This document shows, in pieces, positions 23,245 to 34,700 of a stretch of DNA of 64,000 bases. The stretch comes from Rhypophila decipiens (Eukaryota; Ascomycota; Sordariomycetes; Sordariales; Naviculisporaceae). The stretch is from the NCBI GenBank assembly GCA_033297075.1, contig MU858056.1, positions 1 to 64,000 of the forward strand, written 5' to 3'. Position 1 is the stretch's first letter, and every line of letters begins with the position of its first letter. The translations under genes were made by a program, and so were the position numbers. The notes under the pieces were generated by a model that saw only the letters and a program-made list of their open reading frames with translations, was not told the origin of the DNA and searched no databases.

Positions 23245-25039
23245 ATGATCATACCTCGCACCTCCGCGAGGCTTCTCTCGCGGGCCAGTCTCTCAAGCAA
23301 TGCAGCTAGGATAGGGGGGAGGAGGCTTCCATTCGCGGCCAGGCCCCTGGCCACCATCAGTTCGCCGTCGCCAAAGGTACCAAAATATGAACTCTCGCCT
23401 TGTCTTTTTTCCTTGACGCATTCGCTAACTGCCTGACGACTGCTAGGACCCAACAGAGGCCGACAAGATCACAACCCTCCCAAATGGCATCCGAGTGGCC
23501 TCAGAAGACCTGCCCGATGCCTTCTCGGGCGTGGGTGTCTACATCGATGCTGGGTCGCGGTATGAAAACGACTACCTTCGCGGCGCGAGCCATATCATGG
23601 ACCGGCTAGCTTTCAAGGCGACAAGATCGCGGACTGGTGATGAAATTTCAGAGACCATGGAGAGTCTGGGGGGAAATATTCAGTGCGCGTCCTCTCGAGA
23701 GTCAATGATGTACCAAGCAGCCACCTTCAACACGGCGATACCCACAACTGTTGGATTGCTTGCAGAGACGATACGGGACCCTCTACTCTCGGATTCCGAA
23801 ATATCCGCCCAGCTCGAGACAGCCGAGTACGAAGTCAGAGAGATCTGGTCGAAACCTGAACTTATCCTTCCCGAGCTTGCCCACGCGGCTGCCTTCAAGG
23901 ACAACACTCTAGGAAACCCGCTTCTCTGCCCGGCGGAGAGGTTAGGCGAGATCGACAGAAATACGATCAACGCATACAGAGATGCCTTCTTCAAGCCCGA
24001 CAGAATCGTCGTCGCCTTCGCCGGTGTCCCTCACGCCGAGGCGGTCAGGCTCACTGAGCAATATTTCGGCGACATGAAGCCCTTGTCCTCGGCTCCATTA
24101 TCAAGATCAGGTTCAGAGACATCACTGGATTCATTAGGATCCGAATCCAGCTCTTCATCGACCGATTCCTCCTCGACATCCTCTTCGGGCTCTAGTATAC
24201 TCTCAAAAATACCTTTTCTCAACAAGAAACTCTCCACCTCGACAGCTCGCGTCGCCCCCACCCCGACGCCCATCACGGCAGACGACCTGAAGCGACCAGC
24301 CCACTACACAGGCGGCTTCCTCTCCCTACCGCCCCAGCCAGTCCCCGTCAACCCCAACCTCCCAGCCTTCAGCCATATCCAGCTCGTGTTCGAGGGTCTC
24401 CCCATCAAATCAGACGACATTTATGCCCTGGCCACTCTGCAGACCCTTCTCGGCGGCGGCGGCTCGTTCTCGGCAGGCGGCCCCGGAAAGGGCATGTACT
24501 CGCGTCTGTACACCAACGTGCTGAACCAGTACGCGTGGGTAGAGAGCGCCGTGGCCTTCAACCAGAGCTACACCGACTCAGGGCTATTCGGCATAACCGC
24601 CGCGTGTATTCCTGGCCGAACCCCGCACATGCTCCAGGTCATGTGCCGCGAGCTGCAGGCCTTGACACTGGAAAGCGGCTTCTCGGCCTTGAACCATGTC
24701 GAGGTTGCTAGGGCCAAGAACCAGCTCCGGAGCAGTTTGTTGATGAACCTCGAGAGCCGTATGGTTGAGCTGGAGGATCTGGGCAGGCAGGTGCAGGTTC
24801 ACGGACACAAGATTCCGGTGAGGGAGATGACGCGCAGAATCAGCGAGCTGACGGTTGCTGATCTGCGACGTGTGGCCAAGTTGGTTGTTGGCGGCATGGT
24901 GAATAACCCTGGCCAAGGGAGCGGTGCGCCGACGGTGGTGCTGCAGGAGGCTACCTCTGCGCAGACGGGCGGCGTGACGAGGCTGTCGTGGGAACAGATT
25001 CAGGATATTATTTATCAGTGGAAATTGGGGAAGCAGTAG
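23245..25039 (+). CDS. MAS2: Mitochondrial processing peptidase, alpha subunit
   Basis: Non-catalytic, substrate-binding subunit of the matrix enzyme that removes presequences from imported proteins. Exons 23245-23376 and 23447-25039 (70-nt intron, phase 0) encode 574 aa. The first 35 residues are rich in Arg/Ser/Ala and lack acids, a mitochondrial targeting sequence. In the M16 domain the zinc motif HxxEH of the beta subunit is replaced by SHIMDRLAF at about residues 90-98, which marks the alpha subunit. The glycine-rich loop GGGGSFSAGGPGKGMYSRLY at about residues 379-398 is intact and guides presequences. Between the two M16 halves lies a Ser/Thr-rich insert at about residues 258-323. The exon junction falls just after the presequence. 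Confidence 0.96.
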
Positions 25040-25729
25040 TTACCTAGTTCTAGTAGGTCCCTTTGTACTTTTCTTGGGGCTTATTTCCCAAACTGTGTAA
25101 AGTGTATAAATAATGTAAAATACAGTGATAGATGATGGATATTGACAAGCGGGCATGGCTCTGATGCTGATTGAAAATAGACTTTTGGCTCTTGTTCATG
25201 TTAAACAGCATCCATACTATATTTATCCATCATGTACACACACACGCACCATGTATGAACTGAAAAAAAGGGTTAACAGAATTCAGTGCGTCTATGAATC
25301 TACCGTTTTGGTAATGGCCGAAAGTACTACAAGTATATGTGTAATTGAACTAAGTAAGGTAGGTAGATGTTTGTATTTCGCACCTCTACCAGTAACAGAT
25401 GATATTCCTGCTGTGGTTTGGTTTATCACATTGATGAAGAGAAGAAAGAGAACAGGAAATAACAGGAAAAAAGAAAACCCAAGTGCACCAACCAAACCCA
25501 ACCAAATAACTCACGCCTGACTCCGCCCGCCTGCCTGCCTGCCTGATTGCTCGCTATAATAATGTAGGTAGGGAGTAAGTGGTAGCTACCTAGCTCACTG
25601 TTTCCATCCCGCCGCTCGCCACATGCTATTTATGCCAAACAACAGAAAGTAGCTATAGAAAAGAAGAAAAAAAAAGGCTATAGAAAAGTGTACTGCCATG
25701 TTAGAGAGAGTACAAGAAAGGTCGGTATA
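25040..25729. other. Convergent 3' region between MAS2 and FMP27
   Basis: AT-rich, with no gene seen. It contains a (GCCT)4 tract at 25529-25544. Confidence 0.5.
25529..25544. repeat. GCCT tetranucleotide repeat
   Basis: Four perfect GCCT units downstream of FMP27. A simple microsatellite. Confidence 0.7.
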
Positions 25730-28700
25730 TCATCTCGACGACTTGCCCCAACCAAGCTTACTCAACTTTCCTCCTCCTCCGCCAACAGATGTAAAGCTCG
25801 CCCCGTCACCTCCTCCCCTATTACCATACGCAGCGCTGCCTCCTTCATCCTCACTCCCCGAGTTCTCCTCCTCACTCCTATGCGTGACAGAAATAGACGG
25901 ATTCTCAGTATACTTGACCCGCTGTTTCAGCGCACTTAGCTTCTCCCTAAAGAACCCACCCCCACCACCACCACCACCAGTAGTAGAAGATCCACCCGAC
26001 TTCTTCCGCTCATGGGGGCGGAGGGGGACAACCACCTCGTCTGGGTCAAAATCTGCCGGGTTGCTCGGGATACCACCGCCGCCAATGATGGGTCCAGCGC
26101 TGGTGTTTGGTCTGGAACCCCCCCCAAACTGCCTGAAATTATTGGAATCATTCCCGCCGCCGCCGCCAAAGAGTCGAGAGCCGCCGCTTGAGCTAGGTCT
26201 GAGAAGAAGGCCACCAAAGGTAGTTCTACTGGGGGGCGCTTCACTTGGCGGAGCCGCTGTGGGGGTTCGGTCGTGCGAAGGGGGTGTCATGAAGGCGGGT
26301 ATGGCGCCTCCGCCCTGGTTGGTAACCACCACCACGTGACCGGAGCGTTGTGAGCGCGAGGAAGCAATGCTAGAGCTCCGCGAGCTTGGGCCGGGGATTG
26401 AGGTCTGTGATCGGGCAATGGATCTTGGCGGGGAGCGGGAAAAGTCGACGGGCGAGGTTCCGTAGAGAGAAGAAGAGTCGTCGCCGCTATTGTCTCGGGA
26501 TTCCGAGAGTTGTGGGGTCGAGAGGAGTACCGAGCTCGTAGCAAGCTCGCGGAGCTTGGACTGCTGTGCCGTGTTGGGTCGGTGTCTCGAGAACTTGTTC
26601 CCGATGATGGCGCCGGTGTGGCTGATCAAGGCCTTGATGACACGGTTCTTCAGTGCCATGGCGAGATCCAGATTGGACCACGTCTTGTTGCGGTACTCGA
26701 TCGTCGGGAGACGGAACACGAAATCGTGCACGTCAGAGAAGTTGCGCTCGCCTTTGCCCTTGTAGCTGAGGCAGAGGACGACCGAGGGCATCTTGATGTA
26801 GGCGAATGTCATGTAGTTGGAGGCACGGGTCATCATCTTGGTCAGGTCATCCGACTTTTTGGCCTTGGCCTCCTCCGTGTTGGATTGCTTGCGGAGTGCG
26901 AAGCGGGATCCACGGCGCACTTCGCTGTTGCTGGAGAGTTCATTCTTGGACGAGAATCCCGTAGAAGACCTTGGGATAATGCCTGGCCGTGGTGCGTTAT
27001 TGCCGCGCAGTGACTCGTACGACGGCTTCTTGCCAGCCGTCCTGAATCCAGTCCCGGACCGGAACAGCCGGAACGAGTGCCCATCGCCCGAGTGGATGCT
27101 GACGGCCTTTTGCTTGTTTGTAGGCATCAGGGTCGGTTCCGATGTAAAGGTCGGGCGAAGACGCAGTTCCAACGACCCGGCGCGTGTTGAGAAGTGAGAG
27201 TTGTCGGCGTGTGACGATCCCAGACGATCGACGGATCCAGCTAGGGAGTCATCCTCGTCTGTGTTTTCGTCATCACCCAGAGTTTGTTTGATCATGAATG
27301 GCGAGTCGTTCTTTCCGCTGGCGGTAGGCTTGTCTCCGTCCATGCCGGGGAAGATGTACTCGAAGAGCTTGTTCCCAACTTCGCGCTCCAGCTGGATCTT
27401 GAGGGGAAAGAGGTTGACCTCGAAGTGGTCCATGACAGGGATTCCTGCAATGGCTTCAAGCATGTACCAGTACACCCGGATCATGGGCTGCGTGCCCGTG
27501 TCGAAGCCAGCGCGATCGCCCTCGACATACGGGGCAATCATGGCAGGATAGATGGCATCTGGGAGTAGGTTGAGACCGAGGATCTTGCCCACCTGGATGA
27601 GGTTGATATGTGAGCCGTCGGCATTGTCGGTCCTGTCGTACTCGACGTCTTTCAGTTGAAGCTCAACCAGCGGCTCATTGTTGTCGCGAATAAGCTGCCA
27701 GACAATTTCCTTGACCGAGATGCTCCACTTCAAGAGGGCACTGCTCGCACTGCTGTCCAGCTTTCTCTGTGATGTGGTGATGGCCTTCATCATAAAGAAC
27801 AGCTCGTCCTCGCATGCCGCCAGATCACGCTCGAGATTGAGCCGATCCTTCCAGCCCTTTTTGTCGAGATACTTGCTGTGAATCTGGAAGTGGGTCTTGA
27901 TGTCTTCCAGCTGCCTAACACGCTCCTGAAGTTTAAGTACCGCCTCAGGCGCTCCCCTCAGATCGCTGAAATCAGACGCCAGCATGATCTTCTCCAGCCG
28001 CTCGTTTCTGTGCTTCTCGGCCGGCTCGCTATACATCAACAAGTCGAGCACAATCACATAGATGGCGTAGTACTGGGACGAGTTGCAGAGGGCACGTGCC
28101 TGAGGAAACTCGACCCAGAGATTGTCCATTCTGCTCTCCGTCTTCTCTGGATCCGATGTGGCATAGTTGCCCTCGCTCTGGGTGTTGACTTCATCGTTGT
28201 ACTTCAGACGGAGCGTATTGTACTTGTCATAGCGAAGCATGGCTGACGTTTTTTGCACCACACGCTTGAACCCAAACGGGTCTGCTTCAAAGTCAACCAT
28301 GACCTCCATGGGAACCCATGGTGGCCACGAGGAGCCCTGAGCAATGCCATAGGTGCTGCCAGAATACATGGAGACAAGCTGCGTAGAGAACCACTTCTGG
28401 TGAGTGACGAAGAACTGAGTGCTGTCCATGTTGACGAGGAAACGACGCTGGACCAGCCCACTGACGTTGTCCGAGAGCCGGTCCTTGTCCATGACTTCAA
28501 CTACTTTGAGTTCCATGCCCTTGGCAGTGATGAGGACCACATGCTTCTTGTTCTTGTCACTCTGCAGCTGTATCTGGGGAGCAATCACACGAACATGATA
28601 ACTGTTCTGCGGCGTGAACCCCTCAGCAATACCGCTGCAGAGATCAGCCATGGTCGATGCCTGGGGACCGGCATCTTCGGCACTCGCAAACTTGCGCCCA

Positions 28701-31700
28701 TCTTGAAGAATATTGCGGATCCTATCCTCGATTTCTTTTTGGATCTCGCGGTCCGTCTTGTTGCCCTCAGGGGCATCACCGGGCGTTCCGGCAGCTCCGT
28801 TCTTGGCAGTCTTGGACTTCGTCTGCTCTTCCACAATATCCAGGATGAACTTGATGGCTGGCCGAGAGAGGTAGTAGACGAAACCCCGGCGCTGGCTGAC
28901 CTGATGGATGTATCGCAGAATGATATTGCGAAGCGTATTGTTCCATTTCAGCTGCATGTTGTGCACCACGAACCGGTTCTTGAAATCACTGGCAAACTCT
29001 TCTCCAGCCTGGACTGTGTTTTCGTCCACTGTGGTAGAGTCGCCCGATCCGTTGACTTCGGTTGACTCGGACTCTTCCCCGGGCTCGCCACTGCGACTTT
29101 GCATCTCCCTGAGCATGCCTTCCAAAAAGGTCTTCTTGTCACCGAGAACGACCGTGTGCCTGGACAGGGCCTCAAACTCCATCTTCAAATCTCGATCGGC
29201 ATCGTCACCTCTTATGCGCCGGAGTTCTATCTCTCCCAGAGTCCGTTTGTGTGTTTCCATCTGCACATCTAGCTGCTCCAGGCGGCGACGGATGAGGTCG
29301 CGTTGCACTCTCCGAGGATCGTCGTCCTGGCTCATGATGCACGAGTGTGTGGGTTCCTGGCCAAAGGGGCTGGTCCTATCCGGGTCGCCCTCGATCACAC
29401 CGCCAATGTCGGTCTGACGGAAGTAAGTGATTCGAGGTGCATAGGCAAGAGGGAGAATCTTGGTGTCGGGATTGGGCTCGGTGGGCAAGATCCAGTCGAG
29501 CTCGACAAAATCGTCCATGTCGATCCAGGTAAGATCGTTGTCGGGAATGGTAAAACGAGACAAATCATGCCCGTCGTCTTCCTGCTCTGTGAGGAATGTA
29601 GAGATGGACTTGTTTTTCAGACTGTCTGCTGTCGCGTTCTTGATGCTGGCAGAGATGGCACGAATGTCGGCAGACACCAGATCTAACTGGCCAGCATGTA
29701 TCTTCATCCCACTGGTCCTAGCCTGGGTCCCACGGCCACGGTCCCTGGTGTTGAACTCCTCGCGCCTCTGATGCAGGTCGAGCATGAAACTGTCAAACCG
29801 AACTTTGATGCCAGTCGCCGAAACTGCATTCTCAGAGGCGTCCTCAAGGTCCTTGTGCTTGTAAATGTGACTGAGGAACAGCGGCGCGAACAGAAGATTG
29901 TACTTGATGGTTGCGAGATGTCTTCCAAACTTCTTGCTGTTCTTTTCCCGGCCTGGCCACAGAACACCTTGGCGAATGGGGAGAGACATGGGCCCTCCAA
30001 AGAGGGACCACCAGGCAAAAAAGTGCGTGAAGAAGCGAGGCGTGAGGTGCACTGTGTTGTAGCTCCGAGACGGTTCGGGATTCGAAGCCGACCAGGACCG
30101 GTCAACCGGAGCACGGACAGCAACAGACAGATGGATATGTTGGCTGCGGAATCCCCGAAAGGCATCATACGGACGACCATCCTTGTCCGGGGCTGCGTAC
30201 TGGGGAGCTTTGAGCACAACATCGTAGTGTGGTTTGAACTGAAACCTCCTCTCCCCTTTCTCGATTGCTTGTTCGAAAACAAGACCAGCGAGAACCTCGA
30301 CTTTGCCAGAGAGTTTCATGACCACCTTTTTGAAGGCTGCTGCAGACTTGTGTCCTGAGTCGCTGATGATGCTGTCTGCTTCTCCCTGGCCGCGGCGTGC
30401 TTCCCTTACTTGATGGCTGTAGTCGGGCACTGCAATAACATACTCGCCACTGCTGACCGTCATGAAGCGCGTGGGGTCGTCCTCGGTGTGGATGTTCCAC
30501 CTGACGTCGTTACGCCAGCACATGAGGAAGCCCGCGCCATTCCCAGTGACTTGATACGGGTCTCTGGAACCCTTCAGAGCAAGATGGACATCCCCATCGC
30601 CACGCCACGCCACTCGAACTCGCGAATGGAAGTTGAGCCGGATCTTATCCCAGAATCCGACTCTATCCGAGGGATCAAGCTGCGGCTTGGTGAACGACTC
30701 GATGGCCATCATCATGTCCTGTATCGCGGGCTGGTATGAAGGACCCCATGTTATCCTCGTGGGGTTGGCACTATGGATCTCGACCGTCATGTCCGAGAAT
30801 GACTTGACAGGGCTGGTCGTCCTACGAACATCAATGGCAAACGCTCCTTCCTTTGACCCATCCACGTCTGGATTCCTCGGAGGGACGATCTGGACACGGA
30901 CTTTCCGACTGGATTCGATCCCCCTGAACTCTTCGGCGATGACGAAATCCGTCTTCATCGAAAGAGCAGGAAGTCGGGAAGACTGGCCCGGCTTGATGGC
31001 GGGGACGTGGATGAAAGGCAGCGGGTAGTCTCGCAACAAGATCCTCGCCTCTCCCATGCTGATTTGGACATTCATGGGCACAAGGAGAGAATATTTCATA
31101 TCCCTGGGCATGCCTTTTCCGACCCTGTGGAGGAACCCGGGCAACTCACTCATCGGGAACGATGGCTTATCAATCACAAAGTGCAAGTCATTGATGAGCG
31201 CAGACATGAGTGCAGGTCGCTGGGGAACTTCCAAGATGTTCTCGCTGTCGTCTAGGTCGTCTGCAACAATCATGTCGTCGGCGCCAAAAAGCGAGTGGAG
31301 GTCTTTCATGCCATTCTTCGCCATGAGATAGTGCCGATCAATGCGTTGCTTCCAGCTCTTGGCATTGTGAACGTGAAGCTTCTGCATGGCCTCTGCCACA
31401 CTGATCTGTGCGTGTGCGCTGATTCCCAGTTTTGCTCCTCTGGGGTCGTAAGTCGGACGACCACGGGGGTGAGCCTCAGTGCTAGACCGTGGATGGCTAT
31501 CAGTGCTGTGGCTCCTGGTGTGGAATTTGGTCGAGTTTTCGGAACGACCCCTTGGCGCGGCTGAGCGAGTACGAAGTTTGCTAGACCCCCTCCTGGACTC
31601 TTCCTCGTGGAGCTTCTTGACCTTCAGACGGAAGGCTTCCTCGCGCGCCTGCCGCTGCATCTGCTCTACTCGTCCGGCACGGTAAATCATGCCGAGCTTC

Positions 31701-34700
31701 CACTCGAAGGCTCCATCTTCGAGTTCAAACAAGACCGTCCGGGACCGCAGCGAGACCTTGGGGACGTTTTTAGGCCCCTCTGGCCCCTTGTCGAGGATGT
31801 ACTCGTTGGTGCCCGTCTTGAACCTATGGTGAAGCTGCTCAACTGCCTTGGCTGTGTTGACAATATTGTCAAATATTTGGTGAATCACCATTTCATGGGG
31901 CACAGAAAGCCGCACCGTGTCGGTTATGATGTCGGCCATCCGCTCCTCGTGCACAGCCCCGCCCGGGGACTTTCTGCGTGACTCCCGGTAATCGACCCGT
32001 CCATTCTTGATGCTAAGCACCCTTGCCCAGACCCTCCGCATCCGAGGGGCCTTAGCATAGAGACGAATCAACTTTGAATGCAAGAACGGAGGTGACCACC
32101 TGTGTCGCCCGGCCTCCATGCCGTAGATATGAAGCATCAGTGGTGGTTCTGCAGGCATTTCAGCCTTGATTTGAATCAGCGTGGCCTTGACATCAACGAC
32201 GACGAGCTCGTCAAACACCCGAGAGGTGCCCGCATCACTAAATGATACACTCGAGGGAGTGGAGCCCGGGGGTGAGAGGTGTCCTACGACCCGTCTCGAG
32301 GAGGCAACAGAAGTCGGTGTGCTCGGCCGTGATACTTCGCGGCTGGTTCTCGCAAATGCCTTCTTGAGAATCATGGCCGCGACAGCTACAGCATAATGCC
32401 GATGAAGAGAGTACTGGACGAGCAGCGTGCGAACATGAGAGTGAACATGAAATACGGGTCCTTGGTTGTCGCTCAGTGTAGAGAAGGCAATCTCAAACCT
32501 GGGCATGTTCACAAACGGCTCAATCTCCCATTTTTCTGCCGACTCGACCATGAAGGCCTCAAATCCACGAACATGAATCGCTACTCGGCGGCCGTCTCCG
32601 TCATGGTGATACCTCTTCCTCGGTGACACGGGCACCGCCTTCAGAATATCGGAATCAGGGGGGCTCATCATCCCGCGGCTGCTGGCTCTCCGCCTAGAAG
32701 TTTGCCTGCGCTGGGGAGTGGGTTCCAGCCTTTGTGCACGATACTCTGCTGACCACGAGTCCAGCTGTATAGCAACACCCTTGGTGTCCTCGGATATTCC
32801 CTCATCCACACCTGCCACTTCCACACTAAAGTCTGAGCACTGCATTTGGAAGTGCCAGAGCCAGTCGGGCATGGCACGCAGAAAGTTTGACTTTTTGGCG
32901 CCCTTGGACCCAGCCATCTTGTCTGGCTCGACATTGAGACGTAGCTGCCGTATTATGTGGCGCAATCCGTCGCCAATCTCTTGCCGCACCATCTTCACCG
33001 AGAATGTCTGGAGGTTTCCAGTTGCAATTACATGAACATGAGGTGTCGCGTTGAGCTGCAGCTTCAGGTCAAATGTTTCTGTTTCCAAAAGGTCGAACCG
33101 TTCGCCTGAACATGTCTGGTAATACAGGTTGTGAGTCTGGACTCTTGTGGTGGCGGCCAGCGAATAGTGTAGATCCTCGATGTTTGAATGGAACGATTCC
33201 AGATCCAAAGACACCGACGAGATGGAAGATATTATCAAATCGAACTCGTCGGGATCAAACGACTTTTGTACGGGCGGAAGAGTGATTCTCAGGACCGGTT
33301 CGTGCATGGAGAATTTGATGTTCGCTTTGGGGAGAAGGCGTGAAATAAGCATGTGTCGCTGCTGGGGCTGCGCCTGTACCTTGGGCTTCGGCTTGGGGCG
33401 CAACATGGCCAGGAGCAGGGGGAGGTGTCGGGGGTCAAGATCAACGGACGGCGAGGTCACAACGGAATTAGCGAAGAGAATATTTGCGTTCCGGTCCTGT
33501 GCGGTCCCTTCGTCGGCCAGCTCAACAGTCTTGGACGGCAACGTGGTTCTAACAGTAGTGGTCGCCATGGGGATATACATGATCCTTTCGGGCTTGCCAT
33601 GGCCATCGTCGAGGCCAATGGATATCGACAGAGCTGCGGCTAGGGCCTCGTGGGCAATGTCCTTGGAGGGAAAGTACATCCTATGTGCTGGTGATTTGGG
33701 ATCCAACCGATGAAGATCAATGCCGACTTCCTTCATGGATGCCGTCAACAGAACTGGCGATGATCCCTTGGTCTTGACTGCTTCTACCCTCTTTGTAAGC
33801 CCAATGAAACTGACGGCAAACTGCACTTCTTTGACGCCCCTGAGCGCCGAGCTGATGAGATCCTTGGAGTCGGAGACCGTCTGCATCAGCTCGTGGGTGG
33901 TGCTTCCAGGCACATCAAGCTCCTTGATCACCTGGTCGACGAAGACGTCCACCGGTTGCGACTCGCTAAAAGCCCGATCGACCTTGGACCTGATTTCCTT
34001 GTATCGCCGGGTGCTGTGTCGCACGTCGTCGTACGGGATGTGAACGCGGCCCAGCTTCAGGGCCACGGCTGTGTCGCGGAGCCCATCGAGCGCTTCGTAG
34101 AGGAATCCGTGAATATTCAAGCTGGCCGTATCCAAAATTTCCAGCGACTCCCTCCCATCAGCAGTGAACAACATGCTTCGGATGGTCATGATCCACTCTG
34201 CCTGCTGCTTTTGGCCCTTCCTGTCTGATCTGCCTTGGAGGAAGAAGCGTGCCCTATCCACCATCTTGCGCCTAGTATCAACGGCAATGGTAAAGCTCCC
34301 GACCTGGAGACTCCCAACATCGACAATATTGACGCACGAGTTGGTCGCCACCAGATCCACCATGCGCAACCAGTTTACGACACGATGCAGCCGCTTGACT
34401 TGGTCTTTGATTTTGGTCAACTTCTCCCATGTTTTGCTCCGCCCACTCGGCCGCCCCTCGTCCCGGCGGATTGACGGTATCTTGGGCGACTTTTCCGGGG
34501 CCTCTTTCGGCCCTCCATTCGTCGTTTCGGCTTCGGCTTCGTCCTCCTCCTCCTCTGCTGTAGCGTTGGCCTTGTGCCCCTCCATTTCCGTGATATCTAG
34601 CGTTAAAGTCAACTCATCCACAACAACGCTCAGCCATGTTGGTTGCGCAAAGGTCGGCCGATGCACATTGAGGCCCAGGCCCCGAACCTCGATCTTGACG

